From contig JAQYWC010000008.1 in assembly GCA_030145245.1 (NCBI GenBank), forward strand, positions 1-64,000: a stretch of DNA of 64,000 nt. Direction: 5' to 3'. The notes under the pieces were generated by a model. The model saw only the letters and a list, made by a program, of their open reading frames with translations, searched no databases and was not told where the DNA came from. Shown here piece by piece: positions 48,253 through 56,339 of the stretch; the first letter of the stretch is position 1; each line of letters opens with the position of its first letter. The DNA is from Desulfobacterium sp. GTDB lineage: Bacteria > Desulfobacterota > Desulfobacteria > Desulfobacterales > Desulfobacteraceae. The translations under genes were made by a program, and so were the position numbers.

Positions 48253-49320
48253 TTACAGGGTTGACTGATCCATCAACCGCAGGGCAGACCGTTCCAGGAT
48301 CTGAACCCCTGCGATGAGCATGGCGAACCGCTTGTCCTTGGTGATGCCGTTGAAATAGCGGTGGTAGATCTGCTGGGCAATCACGGCGAGTCGGAAGATG
48401 CCAAAGCAGAGGTAAAAGTCGAAATTGTCCATGTTGCGGCCGGTTTTTTCGGCATAGAGATTGATGATCTCCCGGCGGGTGAGGGCGCCTGGCATGGTGG
48501 TGGGCAGGGTGCGCATGAGGTGGCACTCTTCAGGATCGTCCCCCTCCACCCAGTAGGCAAGGGAGTTGCCAAGATCCATCAACGGATCGGCATAGGTGGC
48601 CATCTCCCAGTCCAGCACCCCGATGATGTTCACAGGGTTGGCGGCATCCAGCACCACGTTGTCGAACTTGTAGTCGTTGTGAACCAGGGTGGGGGTGGAT
48701 GTGTCCGGCTGGATCTTCTCCTTAAGCCAGGCGATCACCCGCTCAAAGTCCGGGGCGTCCGGGGTGATGGCGTTTCGGTACCGGCCGGCCCAGCCCTCCA
48801 CCTGGCGTTGGACATATCCTTTGGGTTTGCCCAGGAATTCCAGGCCTGCGGCTTTGACGTCGATGGCGTGGAGATCTGCCTGGAGCCCCACAAGCTTTTT
48901 GCACAGGGTTGCGGCCTGGTCCGGGGTGAAGGAGAGCGCCTTGGGCAGATCCCTGCGAAGGATGATGCCGGGGATCTTCTCCATCACGTAGAAGGGACAC
49001 CCCATGACCGAAGGGTCTTGTGTGTAGGCCAGGGGCCGGGGGCAATAGGGAAACACGGGATAGAGGGCGTTGAGGATCTTGTACTCCCGGCCCATGTCGT
49101 GGGCTGATTTGATCTTTGCACCCACCGGGGGCCGGCGAAGCACCATCTCCCTCTGTCCAAGGTTCACCTGGTAGGTCAGGTTTGAAAATCCGCTTGGGAA
49201 CTGTTGGATGCGGATATCTCCTTCAAGATCCGGTACGCTCTCCTTTAAAAAGGCCTCGACCCGTTTGGGGTCGAGCTCCTCCCCTTCTCTCACCTCAACT
49301 GCTGTGTCCATCACTGACAT
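48253..49320 (-). CDS. APH-fold phosphotransferase (ACAD10/11 or LvaA-like)
   Basis: A 355-residue kinase of the aminoglycoside-phosphotransferase fold. The catalytic loop HNDYKFDN and the metal-binding GVLDWEMATYADPLMDLG are intact, so it should be active. In mammals the same domain in ACAD10/ACAD11, and in Pseudomonas LvaA, phosphorylates 4-hydroxyacyl-CoA so that the hydroxyl can be removed. Its place among acyl-CoA dehydrogenases, including an ACAD10/11-like one, supports that role here rather than antibiotic resistance. AAGGAGAC precedes the ATG. The specific substrate is inferred from family and context. Confidence 0.85.
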   Translation of the reverse strand: MSVMDTAVEVREGEELDPKRVEAFLKESVPDLEGDIRIQQFPSGFSNLTYQVNLGQREMVLRRPPVGAKIKSAHDMGREYKILNALYPVFPYCPRPLAYTQDPSVMGCPFYVMEKIPGIILRRDLPKALSFTPDQAATLCKKLVGLQADLHAIDVKAAGLEFLGKPKGYVQRQVEGWAGRYRNAITPDAPDFERVIAWLKEKIQPDTSTPTLVHNDYKFDNVVLDAANPVNIIGVLDWEMATYADPLMDLGNSLAYWVEGDDPEECHLMRTLPTTMPGALTRREIINLYAEKTGRNMDNFDFYLCFGIFRLAVIAQQIYHRYFNGITKDKRFAMLIAGVQILERSALRLMDQSTL

Positions 49321-49412
49321 GGGATGTCTCCTTAATATTAGCTTCTGAGCTCTGATTGTCGCGTTATTCTGGCAAGAGAATCAGAAAGCGTTTTGGGTTA
49401 GGCTTGTCCGGG

Positions 49413-50123
49413 TCAGGGCGTGGTTCTCCTCCCAATGGCTTCGGTGGTGAGGCAGAACCGCTCGATCACTTCAAGAACATAGTCTGCATAGTAATCAACG
49501 GATATGTTTCGCTTGGTGTATTTCCACCGCTTCAGGTACCAGTCCTGCTGCATGGATTTGATGATGCTGGCCGTGAGCCGGTGGTCCCGCTGGAGGAAGA
49601 GCCCCTGGGCTTCCCCTTGTTCAAGGATCGTTACCAGGATCTCTTCGGTGTACTCCTCTAAACTTATCACCGACTCCAGGGCGGCAGGGCTCAGGTTCCG
49701 TGCCTCCATAAAGGTGAAGTAAAACCAGGGCCGGGCCGCTTCGCTTAAAAACAGGTGGGCCTTGATCAGGTGCCTCAGGCGCGTGACCGGATCATCGGAT
49801 TCCTGGAAAAAGGTTTCCAGCACCCGCTGGATCATGGTCCGGCCCTGCTTCTGGATGATGGCCAGAAGCTCCTCCTTGCTTTTGAAATAGCCGTAGAGGG
49901 CGCCCATGCTCATGGCGGTTTTGCTGCTCAGGTCCCGCATGCTCATGGCCTGGAACCCCTTTTCATAGGTGATCTGGAACACGGCGTCAAAGATCTTCTT
50001 AAAGTTCTTAACGGCGGTTTTCTCTTTCTTGATGCGGATGGTATCCTGGTTCTCCAGGAACACCTCTTTGCAGATGGCCTCCCCGGAGTTGTTCATGGTC
50101 TTCTGGAACTCACGGTAATTCAT
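49413..50123 (-). CDS. TetR-family regulator of the acyl-CoA operon
   Basis: A 236-residue TetR repressor. After an N-terminal extension of about 35 residues, the helix-turn-helix reads FDAVFQITYEKGFQAMSMRDLSSKTAMSMGALYGYFKSKEEL in pieces that fit the family. The C-terminal part should bind a ligand, plausibly an acyl-CoA. It starts 2 bases after the stop of the acyl-CoA dehydrogenase gene and has only a weak ribosome site, so it is translationally coupled and made with the operon. The likely operators are the palindromes at 52141-52154 and 56284-56298. Confidence 0.88.
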   Translation of the reverse strand: MNYREFQKTMNNSGEAICKEVFLENQDTIRIKKEKTAVKNFKKIFDAVFQITYEKGFQAMSMRDLSSKTAMSMGALYGYFKSKEELLAIIQKQGRTMIQRVLETFFQESDDPVTRLRHLIKAHLFLSEAARPWFYFTFMEARNLSPAALESVISLEEYTEEILVTILEQGEAQGLFLQRDHRLTASIIKSMQQDWYLKRWKYTKRNISVDYYADYVLEVIERFCLTTEAIGRRTTP

Positions 50124-50125
50124 GC

Positions 50126-51334
50126 TTATCTGATGGTTCTCCCTTCATAGGAGCGCAGGATCCGTTTGGCCAGGCTCATCTTGTGAACCTCGTCGGCGCC
50201 GTCGTAGATCCGTGCCGCCCGTTCGTGGCGATAGAAAAATGCCAGTATGGTGTCGTCGGTCATGCCAAGTCCACCATGGACCTGGAGCGCCCTGTCTACC
50301 ACCCGGTTCATGGTGTTGGCAACGACAAATTTAATGGTGGAGATGGCCTCCCGGGCCGCCGCCGCCCCGTTCTGATCGATCTGCCAGGCCGCGTTCAGGG
50401 TCATGAGCCTCGCTGCGTCGATCTCGGCCCTGGATTCGGCGATCCAGTTCCTCACGGTCTGCTGGGTGCCCAGGGTTTTGCCGTTGGGGGCGATCACCCG
50501 GTGGTTGGCCCGTTGGCACATGAGATCAAAGGAGCGGCTGCAGATGCCCAGCCACCGCATGCAGTGGTGGATCCGGCCCGGTCCCAGGCGCTCCTGGGCA
50601 ATGACAAACCCGTGGCCCTCGGGGCCCAGCAGGTTCTCCCGGGGCACCCGGCAGCTCTGGAGCAGGATCTCGGCATGGCTGAAGTAGTCGCTTCCCTCAT
50701 GGCCCATCACAGGGATGTTTCTGACGATGTTGAAGCCAGGCGTGTTGGTGGGTACCATGATCATGCTGGCCTGGAGATAGGGGGGGGCCTCGGGGTTGGT
50801 CACGGCCATGACAATGGAGAAATCAGACCCGTCCGCTGAGGAGGAATACCATTTATGGCCGTTGATCACATAGTCGTCTCCCTCCTTTTCCGCAGTGGTC
50901 TCAAGCATCACCGGGTTGGAGCCGGGCATATCCACCTCGGTCATGGAGAAGCAGGATCGGATATCGCCACGGACCAGGGGATTCAGGTACCGCTCTTTCT
51001 GGGCGTCACTGCCGTAAAGGTGGAGGATCTCCACGTTTCCGGCATCCGGGGCCTGGCACCAGAACACGTAATGGCCAAGGGGAGAACGGCCCAACGCTTC
51101 CGACACAAGCCCATGCTCCAGAAGGGAGAGGCCCATTCCCCCACACTCCACCGGGAAGTTGGGGGCCCACAGCTCCATTTTTTTCACCATGGCCTGCTTC
51201 TCCCTTAACACGGGAAGCATTGTCTTGAAATCCTTTACAAGAAACTCCGGCTCCAAAGGGATCAGCTCCTTGTCCACAAACTCATTGATCATCTGGACAA
51301 TGGTCTGAATCTTCTCCGATACGGTAAAATCCAT
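50126..51334 (-). CDS. Acyl-CoA dehydrogenase (ACAD10/11-like)
   Basis: A 402-residue acyl-CoA dehydrogenase. Motifs are PNFPVECGGMGLSLLEH, FSMTEVDMPGSNPVML, GHKWYSSSADGSDF, VHGGLGMTDDTILAFFYR and ERAARIYDGADEVHK. The last motif carries aspartate (YDGAD) where ordinary enzymes have the catalytic glutamate (YEGT). This and the EVHK ending are features I associate with ACAD10/ACAD11-type enzymes. With the APH kinase three genes on, it may convert a phosphorylated 4-hydroxyacyl-CoA to an enoyl-CoA. GGAGGAGA precedes the ATG. Electrons should go to ETF, encoded at 56340-58087. Confidence 0.9.
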   Translation of the reverse strand: MDFTVSEKIQTIVQMINEFVDKELIPLEPEFLVKDFKTMLPVLREKQAMVKKMELWAPNFPVECGGMGLSLLEHGLVSEALGRSPLGHYVFWCQAPDAGNVEILHLYGSDAQKERYLNPLVRGDIRSCFSMTEVDMPGSNPVMLETTAEKEGDDYVINGHKWYSSSADGSDFSIVMAVTNPEAPPYLQASMIMVPTNTPGFNIVRNIPVMGHEGSDYFSHAEILLQSCRVPRENLLGPEGHGFVIAQERLGPGRIHHCMRWLGICSRSFDLMCQRANHRVIAPNGKTLGTQQTVRNWIAESRAEIDAARLMTLNAAWQIDQNGAAAAREAISTIKFVVANTMNRVVDRALQVHGGLGMTDDTILAFFYRHERAARIYDGADEVHKMSLAKRILRSYEGRTIR

Positions 51335-51356
51335 GGTCTCCTCCGTTGATTAACGT

Positions 51357-52064
51357 TTATCTGTATGTGATCAGGTTTTGGTTGCCTTCTATTTCAAGGT
51401 GGGCGATGGAGTTGAATCCGGCCATGACCAGCCGGTCCTTTTTCACCTGGAACCTGCTGATGGAGGCGTTGCAGATCTGCCAGCCCGTCTCCATGGTGGT
51501 CTCAAGGGAGAGGTTGAGCACCATCTGAACCAGCACCCCGATCACCCCCCCTGATGTGAAAACCGCAGTGTTGCCGGCGGATCCGTTGTCCCGGATCACC
51601 CGGGCAAGGCCCTGTTGGATGCGGCCCTTGTACGCTTCAAAGGTCTCGGCCCCGGGGATGTCGTGGCGGCCGGAAATCCAGCGCTGGAAGATGATGCTGA
51701 ACAGCTCCACAAAGGTGGCGTCATCCTTGAATATGTTTTTGCTCCGCTCTGCCATGTCAGGGTTCTCCCGTACCATGGCCGGCAGTTGGCTCTTGATGAT
51801 GGCCACAAAATCGTATTCGTTGAATTCGCTCAGGATGGTGGGCCCGGCCATGGGATCACCGTGGTTGGCAGCGGCCATGGCGTGTTTTGCCGTGTCTGTC
51901 TGGCGCTGCATGCTGCCGGAGTAAACCGCGTCAAATGCAATGCCGGCCCTGGCAAAGTACCGGCCCAGGGCTTTGGCCTGGCGGCAGCCGTTTTCAGAGA
52001 GGGCATCGTACTCACTGGCACCAAAACAGGCCTGTCCGTGGCGTATGAACCATAGGGTTCCCAT
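51357..52064 (-). CDS. Histidine phosphatase family protein (phosphoglycerate-mutase-like)
   Basis: A 235-residue member of the histidine phosphatase superfamily, with the phospho-histidine motif FIRHGQACFG at residues 5-14, the arginine in GSMQRQTDTAKHAMAA, and the second histidine region VFTSGGVIGVLVQ. In the last motif the usual SH before G reads SG, so the C-terminal catalytic histidine may be altered. It is the first gene of the acyl-CoA operon. It may hydrolyse a phosphorylated intermediate or phosphate ester made by the APH kinase; that is inference. AAAGGTG precedes the ATG. Confidence 0.87.
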   Translation of the reverse strand: MGTLWFIRHGQACFGASEYDALSENGCRQAKALGRYFARAGIAFDAVYSGSMQRQTDTAKHAMAAANHGDPMAGPTILSEFNEYDFVAIIKSQLPAMVRENPDMAERSKNIFKDDATFVELFSIIFQRWISGRHDIPGAETFEAYKGRIQQGLARVIRDNGSAGNTAVFTSGGVIGVLVQMVLNLSLETTMETGWQICNASISRFQVKKDRLVMAGFNSIAHLEIEGNQNLITYR

Positions 52065-52102
52065 GTGTCACCTTTCACGTTTTTATTATTGTTTACGGGC
52101 TC

Positions 52103-52131
52103 AGGTTAGACCGTCCATGACCTCAAGTCAA
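52103..52131 (-). promoter_or_regulatory. Possible promoter of the acyl-CoA operon
   Basis: On the minus strand TTGACT (52131-52126) and TAACCT (52108-52103) are spaced by 17 bp. The -10 is weak, as expected for a controlled promoter. The TetR palindrome lies 9 bp upstream of the -35. Confidence 0.4.
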
Positions 52132-52140
52132 GAAAAATAG

Positions 52141-52154
52141 AACGAACGTTCGTT
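52141..52154. promoter_or_regulatory. Palindromic TetR-type operator, copy 1
   Basis: AACGAACGTTCGTT is a perfect 14-bp palindrome between the divergent acyl-CoA operon and the sensor kinase gene. Bases on both sides (AAAAATAG before, TTTT-TTGATC after) recur at the second site upstream of etfB. It is probably bound by the TetR protein of this operon. Confidence 0.75.
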
Positions 52155-52255
52155 TTTTATTGATCCTTTTTGGAACGCTCACCTCAAAAAGCCTTGCTTT
52201 TCAGTGTTTTGCATGGCTATAGTGTCCTTTTTTCAATGCATCCATGGGGAGAACG

Positions 52256-55006
52256 ATGGCTTTTGGGGAAAAATTCCTCAACCTGAGAATCCGTTCCAAA
52301 CTGATTCTCAGCTATAGTGTCTGTTTTGCCCTGGTGTTCACAGGGGGCAGCACCCTCATCTATCACCAGGTGGGCGCGACCATGGAGGCCAATCTCGAAT
52401 CTGAACTTGAGACCGCCACCTCCATGATCCTCAGGCTTGTCAAGACCTCTGCCGACCTTTCGGTAAAGAACCGCCTGAGGGCTGTAGCCGAGAAGAACCT
52501 TGAGATCCTAGACCATTTCTTTCAGAAGCAGCGCCGGGGAGGGATGGACGAGTCCGTGGCACAAACAAGGTCCAGGGAGATCCTGTTGTCACAGACCATC
52601 GGCAAGACCGGGTATATCTATGTGATCGACTCCAAGGGCAGGGGCCTGGTCCATCCCCAGAAGGAGCTTGTTGGAAAGGTGCTCACCGGCTTTGGATTCA
52701 TCAACGATATGATCCAAAAGAAGAGCGGATATATGGTCTACCAATGGAAAAATCCATCCGAGACCCGGAGTTATCCCAAGACCATGTACTTTGTCCATTT
52801 TGAGCCCTGGGACTGGATCATCGCGGTTACCTCCTACCGATCCGAGTTCATGCACCTTCTCGATATCGAGGACCTGAGGGAGAGCTTCAACTCCATCACT
52901 CCCGGCCAACGGGGGTATTCCACCATCATGGATATGCAGGGTAACATTGTTCTCCATCCCAGAATGGCGGGCAATCTTTTTGACCCTATTGACGAAAACA
53001 AGGCAAAGATCGCCCGTGAGGTTGCCCGGAGGAAGACGGGCAGGATTGAATACCTGTGGCAGAACCCGGACGAGGACCGTCCCCACAAGCGGATCGCCAC
53101 CTTCAAGTTCATTCCCGAGTATGAGTGGGTGGTGGTGTCAACGGTGTATGCCGAGGATTTTTTTAAACCCCTGAAGACCATCCGGTCGACCATCATATTC
53201 ATCACCCTTGCCATCCTGTTCGTTATCATTGGGGTGAGCATCCTGCTGGCCCGGGGGATGACCCGATCCCTGGAGGGGCTCACCCGGAAGATGGAGCGCT
53301 GCGCCTGGGGCAGGTTCAAAGGGGTGGAGGACCGGAACTTTGATGAGATCCAAAGGCTGTCGGCCGATCTTGATCTTTTCATGGAACATCTCGCCCAGGA
53401 GATGGAGAACCGCCGCAGGGTTGAAGAGACCCTCAGGGTCAATGAAAAGCGCCATAGAACCATACTTGAGACCTCCCCTAATCCCATCACTCTCTATGAC
53501 ACAGACGACAGGGTTGTTTTTGTCAACAACGCCTTTACCCGGGTGTTTGGCTGGGAGCTGGGCCCGGTGGCGGGAAATGGGATCGATTATGTTCCCCAGG
53601 AGAGCCTGGAGGAGACAGACCGGGCCATGGCCATCACCCGGAAGAGCAAAATCTGCCACACCTATGAAACCCGGCGTACCACCCGGGATGGCAGGACCCT
53701 GGACGTGAGCATCAGTGCGGCCGTATACCGGGACAAGGACGATAACCTGTTGGGCACCGTGGTCAATCTCACGGACATCACCCATATCCGGGAGACCCAC
53801 CGGGAACTTCGCCTTGCCAGGAACTACATCAAGGAGATCATCGATTCCATGCCATCGGTGCTGGTGGGGGTGGATCCGGACGGCAGGGTAACCCTCTGGA
53901 ACCAGGCGGCGGAGACCTTCACCACCATCACCCGGGACCGGGCAAAGGGCAGGCTTCTGTCAGACCTCATGCCCCAGTTCAAATCCCAGCTGGGAGGCAT
54001 CGAGCGTGCCGTCACCACCCATGACACTGAAACCCACTCCAAGGTGGAATTCCCGGACAAGGATGAGCTGCGCTACTTTGATATCATTGTCTATCCCCTG
54101 GGATCCGGGGGAATCCAGGGAGCCGTGGTGCTGATCACGGACGTTTCCCAACGGGTTTTCATGGAGGAGATGATGATCCAGTCGGAAAAGATGCTCTCCG
54201 TGGGAGGGCTTGCTGCGGGCATGGCCCATGAGATCAACAATCCTCTGGCCGGGATCATGCAGAATCTCCAGGTGTTGATCAGCCGGCTCAGGGATCCCCT
54301 GCCGGTGAATGTGAAAACGGCAGCCGAGTGCGGGATCTCCCTGGATGCCATTGGTCGCTATATGGAAATGCGGAAGATTATCTCCATTGCCGAATCCGCC
54401 GTCACCGCAGGATCCAGGGCCGCACGCATTGTTGAGAATATGCTCTCCTTCAGCCGTAAGGGTAACCAGGTGGTGGAAAGCCACTCCATGGGTGAACTCA
54501 TGGACGCCACCCTTGAGATTGCGGAAAACGATTACGGCCTGAAGAAAAAGTACGATTTCCGCTCCATCGCCATCAAGCGGGAGTACGCAATCGACCTGCC
54601 CAAGGTGCCCTGCGAGCGCAGCAAGATCCAGCAGGTGTTTTTCAATATCATTAAAAACGGTGCCCAGGCCATGGTCAGGGAGACCCTGCCAGGGTCAAGG
54701 CAGCCCTGCCTGACCATCCGCATTATAGGGGAGGGGGCCTACGCCCGCATGGAGATCCGGGACAACGGGCCTGGCATGGCGCCCGGGGCGGTGAAAAGGA
54801 TCTTTGATCCCTTTTACACCACCAAGGCTGTGCGGGAGGGAACGGGACTGGGTCTTTCCGTATCCTACTTTATTATTAAGGAAAACCACGGGGGAACCAT
54901 TGAGGTGGAGTCTTCAGTGGGAAAGGGTACCAGCTTTATTATCCGGTTGCCCCTGGAGCGAAGTTCCCTTTCCCAGGAGATCAGATCCCCCGCTCCAGAA
55001 CGTTGA
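52256..55006 (+). CDS. Membrane sensor histidine kinase with dCache and two PAS domains
   Basis: A kinase of about 916 residues. TM1 is LILSYSVCFALVFTGGSTLI. The periplasmic part holds two Cache modules (IGKTGYIYVIDSKGRGLVHP and GQRGYSTIMDMQGNIVLHP). TM2 near 308-328 is IIFITLAILFVIIGVSILL, followed by HAMP, two PAS domains (about 400-520 and 525-645), HisKA with the acceptor in GMAHEINNPLAG (H658) and a HATPase ending with GTGLGLSVSYFII. No receiver is attached and no response regulator is adjacent. ATG 52256 has GGGGAG 7 bases upstream; ATG 52244 is four codons earlier. It is divergent from the acyl-CoA operon with the TetR palindrome between, and overlaps the convergent pncB by 26 bases. 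Confidence 0.92.
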   Translation: MAFGEKFLNLRIRSKLILSYSVCFALVFTGGSTLIYHQVGATMEANLESELETATSMILRLVKTSADLSVKNRLRAVAEKNLEILDHFFQKQRRGGMDESVAQTRSREILLSQTIGKTGYIYVIDSKGRGLVHPQKELVGKVLTGFGFINDMIQKKSGYMVYQWKNPSETRSYPKTMYFVHFEPWDWIIAVTSYRSEFMHLLDIEDLRESFNSITPGQRGYSTIMDMQGNIVLHPRMAGNLFDPIDENKAKIAREVARRKTGRIEYLWQNPDEDRPHKRIATFKFIPEYEWVVVSTVYAEDFFKPLKTIRSTIIFITLAILFVIIGVSILLARGMTRSLEGLTRKMERCAWGRFKGVEDRNFDEIQRLSADLDLFMEHLAQEMENRRRVEETLRVNEKRHRTILETSPNPITLYDTDDRVVFVNNAFTRVFGWELGPVAGNGIDYVPQESLEETDRAMAITRKSKICHTYETRRTTRDGRTLDVSISAAVYRDKDDNLLGTVVNLTDITHIRETHRELRLARNYIKEIIDSMPSVLVGVDPDGRVTLWNQAAETFTTITRDRAKGRLLSDLMPQFKSQLGGIERAVTTHDTETHSKVEFPDKDELRYFDIIVYPLGSGGIQGAVVLITDVSQRVFMEEMMIQSEKMLSVGGLAAGMAHEINNPLAGIMQNLQVLISRLRDPLPVNVKTAAECGISLDAIGRYMEMRKIISIAESAVTAGSRAARIVENMLSFSRKGNQVVESHSMGELMDATLEIAENDYGLKKKYDFRSIAIKREYAIDLPKVPCERSKIQQVFFNIIKNGAQAMVRETLPGSRQPCLTIRIIGEGAYARMEIRDNGPGMAPGAVKRIFDPFYTTKAVREGTGLGLSVSYFIIKENHGGTIEVESSVGKGTSFIIRLPLERSSLSQEIRSPAPER

Positions 55007-56150
55007 TGCAATGGGCCAGCTCCTCGCTGTCTCCGGTATGCTTGCCCAGATCGTCGGACAGCTTGATGGCGTTGTGCCACTCCTTGTCAGGGGCGGTCCT
55101 GCACTTTGCAAGCTTGATCACCATGTTGAGGGGGGTGACCCCCACGTCGTTGGTGAGGTTGGTGCCGATGCCGTAGGAGTCCCGTATCCTGCCGACGCAG
55201 TGCTTGTGGATGTGCACGGCCTTTTCGATGTCCAGGCCGTCGGAAAATACGATGGTCTTGGTGATGGGATCCACATGGAGTTTTTCGTAGTGCTCGATGA
55301 CCCGGTCAATGAACGCGATGGGATCGCCGGAGTCGTGGCGCACTCCGTCGAACAGCTTTGCGTGGAGGGTATCAAAGGTGGAAAGAAAGATCTCCGTGGT
55401 AAAGGTGTCGGTCAATGCTATACCCAGGTGGCCGTGGAATACGGCGGCCCAGGATTCAACCGCCGCGGGGTTGGCCATCCTGTAGCCGTTGAGCACGCCG
55501 TGGAACATGATCCATTCGTGGGCCATGGTGCCGATGGGGGTGATCTTGAACTGTTTTGCCAGGTTGACGTTGCTGGTGCCGATGAGGGTGTTGTTCTCAA
55601 GGGCCAGGATGTCCCGTAGCAACCCTTCGTGGCCGGAGGATGAGAACCTGCGCCGGGTGCCGAAATCGGCATACTTGATGTTGTTCTGGCTCAGGATCCT
55701 GGCTTTGTTGAGATTGATCTCCTTTATCTGTTCGTCCGGCAGGGGCCGGGCATTGGTCATCACAAAGTAGAGCTCGCTGATGATGGCCATGAGGGGCACT
55801 TCCCATAGGATCGTCCGGTACCAGGGACCCTTGATGGTCACCTTGAGATCGCTGTTGTCCTGGGAGATGGAAACCTCGTTGGGGTCAAAGGTGTAGTGTT
55901 CCAGAAAATCGAGGTAGACCGGGGTCATGAAGTAGCAGGTCTGGTCCAGGTACTCCTTCTCCTCCCGGGTGAGCCTGAACCCAGGCATCTTGTCCACTTC
56001 GATCTGCAGCCTTTCTGCAAACCCTTTGGGAAAGGGCGTATGGGAGCGATTGATAAATACATATTCCACATCCACCCGGGGATACAGCATATGTACGGCC
56101 TGTTGCATGGTAAACTTGTACAGGTCATTATCAAGTATGCTCTGGATCAT
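54981..56150 (-). CDS. pncB: Nicotinate phosphoribosyltransferase
   Basis: PncB makes nicotinate mononucleotide from nicotinate and PRPP, with ATP hydrolysis, in NAD salvage. The protein of about 389 residues shows LDNDLYKFTMQQAV at the start, EVPLMAIISELYF, FGTRRRFSSSGHE, the phosphorylated histidine region GTMAHEWIM, and VRHDSGDPIAFIDRV and FSDGLDIEKAV. ATG 56150 is used because AAAGGAA lies upstream and the homology begins at MIQSILDNDLYK; the frame is open 12 codons further. It is divergent from etfBA. Confidence 0.94.
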   Translation of the reverse strand: MIQSILDNDLYKFTMQQAVHMLYPRVDVEYVFINRSHTPFPKGFAERLQIEVDKMPGFRLTREEKEYLDQTCYFMTPVYLDFLEHYTFDPNEVSISQDNSDLKVTIKGPWYRTILWEVPLMAIISELYFVMTNARPLPDEQIKEINLNKARILSQNNIKYADFGTRRRFSSSGHEGLLRDILALENNTLIGTSNVNLAKQFKITPIGTMAHEWIMFHGVLNGYRMANPAAVESWAAVFHGHLGIALTDTFTTEIFLSTFDTLHAKLFDGVRHDSGDPIAFIDRVIEHYEKLHVDPITKTIVFSDGLDIEKAVHIHKHCVGRIRDSYGIGTNLTNDVGVTPLNMVIKLAKCRTAPDKEWHNAIKLSDDLGKHTGDSEELAHCINVLERGI

Positions 56151-56283
56151 TGTTAAATTTCCTTTATAGCGGTCTGGTGTGTGCAAATATTAGTAAATAA
56201 GGTCCATCTTCTGTGTATGTATATTTTTTGCACGATCTTAGCAATGTCAAATTTTTTTGGGGCAAGGGAATGAAAAAAAATAG

Positions 56284-56298
56284 AACGAACGTTCGCTT
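56284..56298. promoter_or_regulatory. Palindromic TetR-type operator, copy 2, upstream of etfBA
   Basis: AACGAACGTTCGCT contains the perfect 10-bp core CGAACGTTCG (56286-56295) and matches copy 1 at 13 of 14 bases. The flanks AAAATAG and TTTT-TTGATC also match. It ends 5 bp before the -35 of the etfB promoter. Confidence 0.75.
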
Positions 56299-56303
56299 TT
56301 TTC

Positions 56304-56333
56304 TTGATCGGGGTTCCATTGTGTGTCTATAAC
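56304..56333 (+). promoter_or_regulatory. Promoter of etfBA, possibly giving a leaderless mRNA
   Basis: TTGATC (56304-56309) and TATAAC (56328-56333) are spaced by 18 bp. Transcription would begin near 56340, which is the A of the etfB start codon. No ribosome-binding site precedes that ATG. Confidence 0.5.
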
Positions 56334-56339
56334 CCCTTT

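Noticed and set aside
48253-49320. Antibiotic-resistance aminoglycoside phosphotransferase
   Set aside because: The fold is shared, but the gene lies within an acyl-CoA operon and fits the ACAD10/11-type kinase group better.
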